This document shows, piece after piece, positions 15,229 to 23,833 of a DNA stretch of 64,000 nt. The DNA comes from Fusobacterium_C necrophorum_A (GTDB lineage Bacteria > Fusobacteriota > Fusobacteriia > Fusobacteriales > Fusobacteriaceae). The notes under the pieces were generated by a model that worked only from the letters and a program-made list of their open reading frames with translations, made no database searches and was not told the origin of the DNA. Within the stretch, counting starts at the first letter, position 1. The number at the start of each line of letters is the position of its first letter. The DNA lies in the NCBI RefSeq assembly GCF_004134945.1, contig NZ_SBAP01000011.1, positions 1 through 64,000 on the forward strand, read 5' to 3'. Both the position numbers and the translations under genes were made by a program.

Positions 15229-16569
15229 ATGAAAAGCTTGGAAGAAATTAGTAAAGTTCCTCATAGTTTGGAAGCGGAACAGGCAATCTTAGGAGGGATT
15301 TTTGTAGAACCGGATTTATTTGAAGAGGTTTTAGAAATTGTTTCTCCGGAAGACTTTTACAAGAATACGTATTCCCTTATTTTTCGTTCTATGTTGGAAG
15401 TATACAGAGAATCCAATGAAATTGATATGGTATTGATTAAAAACAAATTGTTACAAATGCATCAATTCACAGAGGAACAAATTCACGAAGAACTTTCCAA
15501 TATTTTGGAAAATTGTTTTTCAGCTGTCAATTTGAAAGAATATGCAAGACTGGTAAAAGAAAAAGCAATTCTAAGACGTTTGGGAGAAGCGGGACGAAAG
15601 ATTACAGAAATTGCTTATCGAGATGACAGGGACGCGGAAGATATTTTGGATGAGGCGGAATCCATTGTCTTAAAAGTGGATCAACAGAAAAAAGGAAAAG
15701 AAATTATCAGTCTTCGGGAAGCTGCTAAAATTGAGTTTGACAGATTGGAACGAATTGAAGCCAATCAAGGAGAAACGGTCGGAGTGACCACAGGATTTTC
15801 CGATTTGGATCGAGATACCGGAGGCTGGAACCCCTCTGATTTGGTCATCGTTGCAGCCAGACCGGCAATGGGAAAAACGGCTTTTGCCCTAAATTTGGTA
15901 TTGAATGCGGCGAAAAAGGGAAATAAAAGTATTTTGGTATTCAGTTTGGAAATGTCAACACAACAATTATATCAACGTTTTATGTCGATTGAAGCAGGAG
16001 TGGCTTTGAGTAAAATTCGAAACGGCCATTTGGACAGCAAGGATTGGGGAAGATTAGGAGCGGCAACGGATATTATAGGAAATTACGATATTACAATTGC
16101 AGATATTCCGAATGTCAATGTTTTGGAAATTAGAGCCTTAGCTCGAAAAATAAAAAGTAGGCAGGATTTGGATATGATTGTGATTGACTACCTGCAATTG
16201 ATTCGTGGAAGCAGTGCGAGAAGTGAGAGCAGACAACAGGAAATTTCTGAAATTTCCCGTTCTTTAAAAAGCTTAGCAAGAGAATTGGATATTCCGATTC
16301 TTGCACTTTCTCAATTATCTCGTTCTCCCGAATCCAGACCGGATAAAAGACCGATGTTATCTGATTTAAGAGAATCAGGAGCCATCGAGCAAGATGCGGA
16401 CGTCGTGATTTTCTTATATCGGGATGATTATTATAATCCGGAATCTCCGGATGCCGGAATCACAGAAATTATTATAGGAAAGCAAAGAAATGGACCGACA
16501 GCAACGGTCAAATTGCGTTTCTTCCATGAATTGACAAAGTTTGCCAATTTTACCACGAGGGTGGATTAG
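15229..16569 (+). CDS. dnaB: Replicative DNA helicase DnaB
   Basis: This 446-residue hexameric helicase has an N-terminal domain starting VPHSLEAEQAILGGIF and a linker. The RecA-like domain has Walker A ARPAMGKTAF, Walker B MIVIDYLQLI, and the QQEISEISRSLKSLA, ALSQLSR and SDLRESGAIEQDAD motifs. Length is normal and no intein is present. It moves on the lagging-strand template and recruits primase. It is co-transcribed with dnaX three genes upstream, so two replisome genes share the operon. Confidence 0.97.
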   Translation: MKSLEEISKVPHSLEAEQAILGGIFVEPDLFEEVLEIVSPEDFYKNTYSLIFRSMLEVYRESNEIDMVLIKNKLLQMHQFTEEQIHEELSNILENCFSAVNLKEYARLVKEKAILRRLGEAGRKITEIAYRDDRDAEDILDEAESIVLKVDQQKKGKEIISLREAAKIEFDRLERIEANQGETVGVTTGFSDLDRDTGGWNPSDLVIVAARPAMGKTAFALNLVLNAAKKGNKSILVFSLEMSTQQLYQRFMSIEAGVALSKIRNGHLDSKDWGRLGAATDIIGNYDITIADIPNVNVLEIRALARKIKSRQDLDMIVIDYLQLIRGSSARSESRQQEISEISRSLKSLARELDIPILALSQLSRSPESRPDKRPMLSDLRESGAIEQDADVVIFLYRDDYYNPESPDAGITEIIIGKQRNGPTATVKLRFFHELTKFANFTTRVD

Positions 16570-16592
16570 AGAATAGAAAGGAAATGATAGTA

Positions 16593-17813
16593 GTGAAAAA
16601 AGCAGAGTTGTTAGCTCCTGCAGGAAATGTGGAAAAACTAAAAACAGCCATCCATTATGGAGCGGATGCCGTGTTTTTAGGTGGAAAGATGTTTAATTTG
16701 AGGGCCGGAAGTAATAATTTTTCAGATGAAGAATTGGAAGAATGTGTACAATATGCTCATGAGAGGGGAAAAAGAGTCTATGTAACCTTAAATATTATCC
16801 CTCACAATGAAGAGTTGGAACAATTGCCGGACTATGTAAAATTCTTGGAAAAAATTGGGGTAGATGCTGTCATTGTTGCTGATTTAGGAGTATTTCAGGT
16901 AGTCAAAGAAAACAGCAATTTGGCAATCAGTGTCAGTACCCAAGCAAGCAACACCAATTGGCGCTCTGTAAAAATGTGGAAAGATATGGGAGCGAAACGG
17001 GTAGTGTTGGCGAGAGAAATTTCTTTGGATAATATTTTGGAAATTCGTCAAAAAGTTCCTGACATTGAATTGGAAGTGTTTGTGCATGGAGCCATGTGTA
17101 TGTCCGTGTCCGGTCGATGTCTGTTGAGTAATTATATGACGGGACGAGATGCCAATCGGGGAGATTGTGCACAATCTTGCCGTTGGAAGTATTCTGTGGT
17201 GGAAGAGACCAGACCGGGAGAATATATGCCTGTCTATGAAGACGAAAGAGGGACCTACATTTTCAGTTCGAAAGATTTATGTACCATTGAATTCATTGAT
17301 AAAATTTTGGAATTGGGAGTGGATTCTTTGAAAATTGAGGGGAGAATGAAAGGAATTTTCTATGTGGCAAATGTGGTAAAAGTATATCGAGATGCCTTAG
17401 ATAGTTTTTATTCCGGAAATTATAAATACAACCCTCAATGGAAGGAAGAATTGGAAGCAACCTCCAATCGAAGTTATACAGACGGTTTCTATAAAGGAAA
17501 TCCGGGAACGGACGGACAAAATTATAATAATCGAAATTCCTACAGTCAAACACATCAATTGGTAGCAAAAGTGGAAGAAAAAATTTCAGAGCGGGAATAT
17601 ATCTTAGCCATTCGAAATCGATTGTTTGTAGGAGAAACTTTGGAGATTATCAGTCCGGGAATTTCGGTTCGAGATTTTGTCATGCCGGAAATGTTGTTGT
17701 GGAATAAGGGGCGAGAAGAGGGAGAAGTCAAGCAGGCAAATCCTAATTCTTTTGTGAAAATAATAACGGATATTCCGTTATCTGAGATGGATATGTTGCG
17801 TAAAAAGTTATAG
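16593..17813 (+). CDS. Peptidase U32 family protein, TrhP/YegQ-like
   Basis: The N-terminal half (KAELLAPAGNVEKLKTAI, ADAVFLGGKMFNLRAG) is the U32 TIM-barrel. Conserved cysteines cluster in CMSVSGRCLL and DCAQSCRWKY, and KIEGRMKG follows. A small C-terminal beta domain starts near residue 320. U32 proteins of this type act in prephenate-dependent hydroxylation of tRNA U34 rather than as true proteases (family knowledge). GTG 16593 is preferred over ATG 16584 because AAAGG (16577-16581) is only two bases before the ATG; this gives 406 residues. A long paralogue lies at 58781-60949. Confidence 0.85.
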   Translation: MKKAELLAPAGNVEKLKTAIHYGADAVFLGGKMFNLRAGSNNFSDEELEECVQYAHERGKRVYVTLNIIPHNEELEQLPDYVKFLEKIGVDAVIVADLGVFQVVKENSNLAISVSTQASNTNWRSVKMWKDMGAKRVVLAREISLDNILEIRQKVPDIELEVFVHGAMCMSVSGRCLLSNYMTGRDANRGDCAQSCRWKYSVVEETRPGEYMPVYEDERGTYIFSSKDLCTIEFIDKILELGVDSLKIEGRMKGIFYVANVVKVYRDALDSFYSGNYKYNPQWKEELEATSNRSYTDGFYKGNPGTDGQNYNNRNSYSQTHQLVAKVEEKISEREYILAIRNRLFVGETLEIISPGISVRDFVMPEMLLWNKGREEGEVKQANPNSFVKIITDIPLSEMDMLRKKL

Positions 17814-17820
17814 GAGTCAT

Positions 17821-18477
17821 ATGAAAAAGTATATTCTTATTTTCTTACTGATGATACAAGGAATAGTATGGGGAGATGAAATTCGTGAAATTCCGGTCAT
17901 TAATATGCAAGAGGTATATCAAAAATTAAGTTTATCTGAAAAATTGGATTTTTCAATTTTTCAGAAAGCTTATCTGGGCTTTCTGATGATTCCCAATAAG
18001 AATTCTGATTATTTAGCAATTATAGACTATACCAAACCTTCCAATGAAAAAAGATTTTTTCTGTTGGATATGATAAATTACAAAATCGTGAGTCAAACTT
18101 ATGTAAGTCATGCTAAGAATACAGGACTGGATACTGCTCTTCATTTTTCAAATGATCGAAATTCTATGCAAAGTTCTTTAGGATTTTATTTAACAAAGGA
18201 TACTTATAAGGGAGAATACGGATATTCTTTGGTGTTAGAGGGACTGGAGGACAACATCAATTCCAATGCAAAAGAAAGAAAAATTGTCATGCATGGAGGC
18301 GATTTTGCAGAAGAAGAATACTTGAAAACTTATGGTTTTTTAGGGAGAAGTTGGGGTTGTCCCGTTTTACCGAAATCGGAGATAGCTTCTGTCATTGATA
18401 AGTTGAAAAATCACCATGTTCTATTCATTGCCGGAAATGATGAATATTACTGCAAACATACTCGATTTAAATTTTAA
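17821..18477 (+). CDS. Secreted L,D-transpeptidase-like (YkuD_2) murein protein
   Basis: This 218-residue protein has a signal peptide (residues 1-18, ending VWG). The mature chain begins DEIREIPV. The catalytic pattern is H158 in VMHGGDF and C180 in GRSWGCPVLP, which fits the YkuD_2 branch (murein L,D-transpeptidase catalytic domain family). It would act on peptidoglycan stem peptides in the periplasm. If the organism uses lanthionine in place of diaminopimelate, its acyl acceptor would differ from that of E. coli enzymes (inference). It follows the U32 gene by seven bases and is the last gene of the operon. Confidence 0.85.
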   Translation: MKKYILIFLLMIQGIVWGDEIREIPVINMQEVYQKLSLSEKLDFSIFQKAYLGFLMIPNKNSDYLAIIDYTKPSNEKRFFLLDMINYKIVSQTYVSHAKNTGLDTALHFSNDRNSMQSSLGFYLTKDTYKGEYGYSLVLEGLEDNINSNAKERKIVMHGGDFAEEEYLKTYGFLGRSWGCPVLPKSEIASVIDKLKNHHVLFIAGNDEYYCKHTRFKF

Positions 18478-18489
18478 AGAGAAAAAAGA

Positions 18490-18519
18490 GGTCATCTCAA
18501 AAAATGAGATGACCCTTTT
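18490..18519. terminator. Strong bidirectional terminator ending the long operon
   Basis: GGTCATCTCA (18490-18499) pairs with TGAGATGACC (18505-18514) around five A. CTTTTA follows on the plus strand and TCTTTTTTC on the minus strand, so it serves both the L,D-transpeptidase gene and the convergent thrE part. Confidence 0.92.
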
Positions 18520-19012
18520 ACTTTTCAGCTCTGTGTGATTTGTGATGTTGTTGATATTTTTGAAGAATTATTTTGTATTTTAATATTCGTATAATAATCT
18601 GAGAGATACTGGTAATAAAAACAATTCCAATCGTAATGGCCGCTGTGACAAATAAAGTTTCTCTGCCCAAGTCAACAGCCTTGCTATAATTTCCTTGTAC
18701 AAAGTTGTCCATGGTAAAAAAGATACCGCTCCCGGGAACCAAGGGAATTAAGCCGGGAATCAATGTCGTAGTAACGGTGGTCTTCATTTTTTTTGCTACA
18801 ATTTCTGCATAGATAGTAATCGACATAGCAGAAAAAAGGAAACTGGTGACAGAAGAATATTGGAAATGATGTAAGGCGACACTTAGGACAACCCAACCAA
18901 TTCCTCCTGCTAAGGTGGAGAGAATGAGTCTTTTTCCGGCGACCTGAAAAATAATCGAAAAGGCAAGGGTTGCAAGTAGGGCCCAACAGACTTCCAAAGT
19001 ATAGTTTAACAT
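18518..19012 (-). CDS. Threonine/serine exporter, small subunit (ThrE C-terminal half)
   Basis: This 164-residue membrane protein has about five hydrophobic segments and matches the ThrE_2/DUF3815 half (FSIIFQVAGKRLILSTLAGG, then TTTLIPGLIPLVPGSGIFF). In many bacteria the ThrE exporter is one protein; here, as in Firmicutes, it is split in two genes. Its ATG directly follows the stop of the upstream half with no gap. Together they should export threonine or serine. The last dozen residues are basic and His-rich (YQQHHKSHRAEK). Confidence 0.88.
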   Translation of the reverse strand: MLNYTLEVCWALLATLAFSIIFQVAGKRLILSTLAGGIGWVVLSVALHHFQYSSVTSFLFSAMSITIYAEIVAKKMKTTVTTTLIPGLIPLVPGSGIFFTMDNFVQGNYSKAVDLGRETLFVTAAITIGIVFITSISQIIIRILKYKIILQKYQQHHKSHRAEK

Positions 19013-19768
19013 TTACATCATCTCCCATTGCAATAGTAAAAAGAGTGCAAATCCGGCTCCGGTGGCAAGAGCCGTTCCAATCAAAAGTGCCTCACAGGCT
19101 CTTGAAATTCCTGATAACAAATCACCGGCAACCAAATCACGAATGGCATTGGTAAGAGCAAGCCCCGGAACCAATAGCATGATGGTTCCGATACTCGCAT
19201 AAGAAACGGAAGTCAAAATATGTAATTTATACCAAAGATAAGCTGCTAAGGTACAGGAGAAACCTCCCATGGTATGAAAGAAAAAGGGATTGAGTCTCAA
19301 TTTTTTAGAAAAAAGATTGATGTAAAAAATTAAAATTCCACCGATACCGGACATAACAGCATCCACAAGACCACCCTTAAACAATAAACAAAAGAAAAAA
19401 GCGGCAAAAAAATAAGCGGTGACTAGGGTGGAAAACTTATGTATTTGAGAATTTCGTATTTTATAAATTGTTTTTTCCAAACTGTCGACATTATATTCTT
19501 CCAAATGTAATAAAATATCATGAATTTGATCGATACGATGTAGATTGTTGGAAATGGAAGTGACCCTCTCTACAGAGCAAAGAGGGCTTCCTTCTTTATT
19601 TTTAGCAGAAGTAATGATACAGGTAATGCTGACAAAAGTTTGAGCTCGAAGTCCGAAATGTTTACAAATTTGTTGAATACAATTTTCTACTCGAGACGTT
19701 TCCGCTCCGCTTTGTAGTAAGGTTTTTCCTGTTAGGTTTGCAAGAGAAAGAATTTTAGCTTCTTGCAT
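19013..19768 (-). CDS. Threonine/serine exporter, large subunit (ThrE N-terminal half)
   Basis: The cytoplasmic N-terminal part (LTGKTLLQSGAETSRVENC, then TFVSITCIITS) is followed by a membrane region of about five helices (GIGGILIFYINLF, LLVPGLALTNAIRDLVAGD). This is the PF06738 half of ThrE. The start is placed at ATG 19768 (MQEAKIL) because AGGAGG lies just before it; an in-frame ATG at 19789 lacks such a site. The gene overlaps the methyltransferase gene by 14 bases. Threonine biosynthesis genes lie 6 kb away but in separate units. Confidence 0.88.
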   Translation of the reverse strand: MQEAKILSLANLTGKTLLQSGAETSRVENCIQQICKHFGLRAQTFVSITCIITSAKNKEGSPLCSVERVTSISNNLHRIDQIHDILLHLEEYNVDSLEKTIYKIRNSQIHKFSTLVTAYFFAAFFFCLLFKGGLVDAVMSGIGGILIFYINLFSKKLRLNPFFFHTMGGFSCTLAAYLWYKLHILTSVSYASIGTIMLLVPGLALTNAIRDLVAGDLLSGISRACEALLIGTALATGAGFALFLLLQWEMM

Positions 19769-20507
19769 GCTTTCCTCCTTTATGTTCAAACATGTTTAAA
19801 ATCTCTTCCGAATAGCCTCCCTCTTCCTTATTGGCAAACAGAGGAGGAAGAATCTGTAGAGATGCTTTTCCATATTTTACCGCTTCCAACAAGAGAATTT
19901 TTGCATTATTTTTTCGCTTGGTATGGCAAAATTGCAGACGCTTCGGTTCCAATTTATATTTTCGACAAAGTTCCAAAATGTCAGCAAGTCGATCGGCACG
20001 ATGTACCAAATAAAAATAGCCGTGCTCTTTCACCAAAATAGAAGAAATTTGAATCAATTCTTCCAAAGTGATTGAAATTTCATGTCTTGCTAAGGTCAAT
20101 TGTTCCAAATCATTTAAGAGGGATTTGTTTCCATGAAATTCAAAAAAGGGAGGATTGGATACTACGATGTCAAAAGAATTTTTGGAAAAGAAACATTCCC
20201 AATTTTTCATATCTCCGTGCAGGATGTGAACCTGTTCTTCCAAATGGTTTAAGGCTATATTTTTGATTGCCAACTCATAGGAAATTTGTTGAATCTCCAA
20301 ACCATAGATTTGAGCTGTCGTTTTTAAAGATAAAAATAAGGGAATGGCTGCATTCCCGGTTCCTAAATCTAAAATTGTTTTACTCCGTTTATTGATTTTG
20401 ATAAATTCAGAAATGAGTAAAGAGTCCAAAGAAAAATGGAAGCAGTCATTTCTTTGAATAATTTTTAAACCTTTTTTTAACAAATCGATGGTCGTTTCTT
20501 GTTTCAC
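19755..20507 (-). CDS. tRNA1(Val) (adenine37-N6)-methyltransferase-like protein
   Basis: This 250-residue SAM-dependent methyltransferase has motif I DLGTGNAAIPL and the catalytic NPPFF motif (VVSNPPFFEF), which marks N6-adenine methylation. An early FHFSLDSLLISEF is typical of the TrmN6/YfiC group. The start is GTG 20507 with AGGAG about ten bases before it. It heads a three-gene unit with the split ThrE exporter; the link between tRNA modification and export is probably just shared transcription. Confidence 0.85.
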   Translation of the reverse strand: MKQETTIDLLKKGLKIIQRNDCFHFSLDSLLISEFIKINKRSKTILDLGTGNAAIPLFLSLKTTAQIYGLEIQQISYELAIKNIALNHLEEQVHILHGDMKNWECFFSKNSFDIVVSNPPFFEFHGNKSLLNDLEQLTLARHEISITLEELIQISSILVKEHGYFYLVHRADRLADILELCRKYKLEPKRLQFCHTKRKNNAKILLLEAVKYGKASLQILPPLFANKEEGGYSEEILNMFEHKGGKHARS

Positions 20508-20548
20508 AGTCAGTATACTCCTTTATGATATTACATTTTCGTTACCTT

Positions 20549-20557
20549 ATTATAGCA
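20549..20557 (-). promoter_or_regulatory. Extended -10 promoter for trmN6-like/thrE unit
   Basis: On the minus strand TGC-TATAAT lies about 42 bases before the GTG start; there is no obvious -35. Confidence 0.6.
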
Positions 20558-20618
20558 TATTTTTTAGAAAATTATTAAGAAATTGGAACAAAAAATAGGA
20601 ATAGATAACAGAATTCGG

Positions 20619-20647
20619 TTGACTTTTCCGAAAAGCTAAGGTATATA
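20619..20647 (+). promoter_or_regulatory. Promoter of the AEC transporter gene
   Basis: TTGACT (20619-20624), a 17-base spacer and TATATA (20642-20647) form a good sigma70-type promoter 31 bases before the start codon. Confidence 0.75.
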
Positions 20648-20678
20648 AGAAGTGAAGAAAGATTAGGAGGAAAACATT

Positions 20679-21602
20679 ATGTGGATCATCATTCAAAAAA
20701 TGCTACTTTTACTTTGTGTTTCAGCATTGGGATATTGGATTTGTAAGGCAAAACTCATTACTTTGGAGCATAATCGGGGATATTCTATTTTAATTTCCAA
20801 TGTTACCGTTCCTTGTATGGTAATTTTTTCTATTTTTTCACAGCCGCCTATTCAAAATTATGGAGAAATTTTCTCTATTTTTGGAGTAGGATTTTTATTT
20901 TTCGGGTTTTTTACTCTGTGTTCTTTGTTTCTACCGATTTTATTCCGGGCAAAGAATGAAGAAATAGGAATTTATCGTTTTATGACTGTTTTTAATAATA
21001 ATAGTTTCATGGGCTTTCCTATTATTCAATCCGTTTTTGGAAATAAATATCTATTTTATGCGGCGATTTTAAACATTGTCAATGCACTCTATCTCTATAC
21101 CTACGGTATGCATTGTATCACAAAAGATGTGGAAGATTACCATTTTGATTGGAAAAAATTGTGCAATCCCGGAATGGTAGTTTCCGTGATTTCTTTAGCA
21201 TTGTATTTGCTTCATTTTTCACTTCCTGAATTTTTTCTGGAAATCAGTAGACAGGTAGGAAATATTACAACTCCCTTATCTATGCTTGTCATTGGAGTAA
21301 ATCTTTCCATGATCCCGTTTCGAGAAGTATTTTCGGAAACAAAATTATATCTTTTCAGCTTTTTCAGACTCTTAGTCTTCCCTTTGATTCTTTGGTTCTT
21401 ATTGAAAGGATTTATGGCAAATACCGATTTTTTAATTGTGGTCTTGGTGACAGCAGCAATGCCGGGAGCTGCCATGATGGTAAATTTGGCGACGGAATAC
21501 AAGGGGAATGTCTATTTTGCATCGAAATATTTAGTGCTTTCCACCTTATTATCTGTAATTATTGTTCCCGTGGTTATCTACGTTCTACAAAATTATGTAT
21601 AA
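20679..21602 (+). CDS. AEC (auxin efflux carrier) family transporter
   Basis: This 307-residue protein has about ten membrane helices in two inverted halves. The family features are an early NVTVPCMVIFSIFSQP, the FNNNSFMGFPIIQSVFG motif at the first crossover, and AAMPGAAMMVNLATEY at the second. AEC proteins in bacteria move organic acids such as malate. AGGAGG precedes ATG 20679. It has its own promoter and no clear terminator before the bcd promoter 150 bases on. Confidence 0.88.
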   Translation: MWIIIQKMLLLLCVSALGYWICKAKLITLEHNRGYSILISNVTVPCMVIFSIFSQPPIQNYGEIFSIFGVGFLFFGFFTLCSLFLPILFRAKNEEIGIYRFMTVFNNNSFMGFPIIQSVFGNKYLFYAAILNIVNALYLYTYGMHCITKDVEDYHFDWKKLCNPGMVVSVISLALYLLHFSLPEFFLEISRQVGNITTPLSMLVIGVNLSMIPFREVFSETKLYLFSFFRLLVFPLILWFLLKGFMANTDFLIVVLVTAAMPGAAMMVNLATEYKGNVYFASKYLVLSTLLSVIIVPVVIYVLQNYV

Positions 21603-21747
21603 TGCTAAGGAGGATAGAAATTTTCCAGAGAACTATGGCAAGGGAAGGATAAAAATATAAAATTGTACTTTGTGATAAAAAAAAGAACATAAAATAAAAA
21701 AATAGTATCAAAAGACGAAAAAAAATAAAAAAAATTCTATTGTACAC

Positions 21748-21777
21748 TTGACTTATAGAAAACATTTATGATATAAA
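21748..21777 (+). promoter_or_regulatory. Promoter of bcd-etfB-etfA
   Basis: TTGACT (21748-21753) and TATAAA (21772-21777) are separated by 18 bases, 45 bases before ATG 21822. The region 21650-21740 upstream is strongly A-rich and could act as an UP-type element. Confidence 0.75.
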
Positions 21778-21821
21778 TAGAATAGGTATTTATATAATTA
21801 AAATAATTTAGGAGGAAAGAC

Positions 21822-22967
21822 ATGGAATTCAATATACCTAAAACACATGAACTTTTTAGACAAATGATAAGAGAATTCGTTGAAAAAGAAGTAAAACCTT
21901 TGGCAACTGAATTAGACGAAGAAGAAAGATTCCCAGTGGAAACCGTTAAGAAAATGGCTGAAATTGGAATTATGGGAATCCCTATTCCTACACAATATGG
22001 TGGAGCAGGTGGAGATAATTTGATGTATGCTATGGCAGTAGAAGAATTATCAAAAGCTTGCGGAACAACTGGGGTTGTTGTTTCTGCACACACTTCTTTA
22101 GGAAGCTGGCCTATTTTGAAGTTCGGTACAGAAGCACAAAAACAAAAATACCTACCAAAGATGGCAAGTGGAGAATGGATTGGAGCTTTCGGATTGACAG
22201 AACCAAACGCAGGAACAGATGCAAGTGGACAACAAACCATTGCTGTTTTTGATGAAGCAACACAAGAATGGGTTATTAACGGATCAAAGATTTTCATTAC
22301 AAACGCAGGATATGCTCATGTATATGTAATTTTTGCTATGACAGATAAATCTAAGGGAGTAAAAGGAATTTCCGCTTTCATTATTGAAGCCGGAACTCCG
22401 GGATTCTCTATTGGAAAGAAAGAAAAGAAATTGGGAATTCGTGGATCTGCAACTTGTGAATTGATTTTTGAAGATGTAAGACTTCCAAAAGAAAATTTAC
22501 TAGGAGATTTAGGAAAAGGATTTAAAATTGCTATGATGACTTTGGACGGAGGAAGAATCGGAATTGCTTCTCAAGCCTTAGGATTAGCTCAAGGTGCTTT
22601 GGATGAAGCGGTACAATACGTAAAAGAAAGAAAACAATTCGGAAGAGCTTTGTCTAAATTCCAAAATACAGCATTCCAATTAGCAAATCTGGAAGTAAAA
22701 GTAGAAGCTGCTAGACTTCTTGTGTATAAAGCTGCATGGAAGGAATCAAATCACTTACCATATACAGTAGACGCTGCAAGAGCTAAATTATTTGCTGCAG
22801 AAACTGCAATGGAAGTTACTACAAAAGCAGTTCAATTATTTGGAGGATATGGATATACAAGAGAATATCCAGTAGAAAGAATGATGAGAGATGCTAAGAT
22901 TACCGAAATTTACGAAGGAACTTCAGAAGTTCAAAGAATGGTAATCTCAGGAAACTTATTAAAATAA
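21822..22967 (+). CDS. bcd: Short-chain acyl-CoA (butyryl-CoA) dehydrogenase
   Basis: This 381-residue FAD enzyme has family signatures FGLTEPNAGTDASG and QLFGGYGYTREYPVERMMRD. The catalytic base is E365 in EIYEGTSEVQ. Paired with EtfB and EtfA directly downstream, it most likely reduces crotonyl-CoA to butyryl-CoA in amino-acid fermentation, possibly with electron bifurcation through Etf. Crotonase, thiolase and 3-hydroxybutyryl-CoA dehydrogenase genes are not in this window. Proline codons are mostly CCA/CCT and arginine AGA, unlike many neighbours rich in CCG and CGA, which suggests high expression. Confidence 0.93.
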   Translation: MEFNIPKTHELFRQMIREFVEKEVKPLATELDEEERFPVETVKKMAEIGIMGIPIPTQYGGAGGDNLMYAMAVEELSKACGTTGVVVSAHTSLGSWPILKFGTEAQKQKYLPKMASGEWIGAFGLTEPNAGTDASGQQTIAVFDEATQEWVINGSKIFITNAGYAHVYVIFAMTDKSKGVKGISAFIIEAGTPGFSIGKKEKKLGIRGSATCELIFEDVRLPKENLLGDLGKGFKIAMMTLDGGRIGIASQALGLAQGALDEAVQYVKERKQFGRALSKFQNTAFQLANLEVKVEAARLLVYKAAWKESNHLPYTVDAARAKLFAAETAMEVTTKAVQLFGGYGYTREYPVERMMRDAKITEIYEGTSEVQRMVISGNLLK

Positions 22968-23004
22968 TAAAATCAAATCATAGTGAAATTGGAGGATATT
23001 AAAG

Positions 23005-23802
23005 ATGAAAATAGTCGTTTGTATAAAACAAGTTCCAGATACAACAGAAATTAAACTAGATCCAGTAAAAGGGACTCTTATCAGAGATGGAGTACCTAGT
23101 ATTATGAACCCAGATGACAAAGCTGGATTGGAAGAAGCATTAAAATTAAAAGATTTATACGGAGCAAAAGTTACTGTCGTAACTATGGGACCTCCACAAG
23201 CAGAAGCTATCTTACGAGAAGCTTATGCAATGGGTGTGGATAATGCAATCCTAATTACAGATAGAAAATTCGGAGGAGCGGATACTTTAGCAACTTCTAA
23301 CACAATTGCTGCCGCTTTAAAGAAAATTGCAGCAGAAGACGGATGCGATTTAATCATTGCCGGAAGACAAGCAATTGACGGAGACACTGCACAAGTAGGA
23401 CCACAAATCGCAGAACATTTAGGACTTCCGCAAGTTTCTTATGTGAAAGAAATGAAATATGATGAAGCGGACAAATCTTTAACAATCAAAAGAGTTGTAG
23501 AAGACGGATACTATTTATTGAAAGTGCAAACACCTGCATTGGTAACAGTTCTTTCAGAAGCTAACCAACCAAGATATATGAGAGTAAAAGGAATTGTAGA
23601 AGCATTCGATCAACCAATTACTACTTGGGGATTTGCTGATATTGATATCGATGAAAAAATTGTTGGATTGGCTGGATCACCTACAAAAGTTAAGAAGTCA
23701 TTTACAAAGGGAGCAAAAGCTGCCGGAGAATTGCATGAAGTAGATACTAAAGATGCTGTTCAATTGATTCTTGACAAATTAAAGGAAAAATTCGTAATCT
23801 AA
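23005..23802 (+). CDS. etfB: Electron transfer flavoprotein subunit beta
   Basis: This 265-residue protein starts MKIVVCIKQVPDTTEIKLDP. It carries the beta-subunit loop GRQAIDGDTAQVGPQIAEHL and the late VLSEANQPRYMRVKGIVEA. It forms a heterodimer with EtfA and passes electrons between the acyl-CoA dehydrogenase and NADH/ferredoxin. Being paired with a bcd gene favours the bifurcating type. GGAGG precedes the ATG; the gap after bcd is 37 bases. Confidence 0.95.
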   Translation: MKIVVCIKQVPDTTEIKLDPVKGTLIRDGVPSIMNPDDKAGLEEALKLKDLYGAKVTVVTMGPPQAEAILREAYAMGVDNAILITDRKFGGADTLATSNTIAAALKKIAAEDGCDLIIAGRQAIDGDTAQVGPQIAEHLGLPQVSYVKEMKYDEADKSLTIKRVVEDGYYLLKVQTPALVTVLSEANQPRYMRVKGIVEAFDQPITTWGFADIDIDEKIVGLAGSPTKVKKSFTKGAKAAGELHEVDTKDAVQLILDKLKEKFVI

Positions 23803-23833
23803 TAGGATAAACTCAGAAAAAGGAGATAAGAAA

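Noticed and set aside
21603..21652. AGGAGG followed by a short open frame after the AEC gene, possible small gene.
   Set aside because: The only nearby ATG gives five codons; the rest of the gap is A-rich and non-coding.
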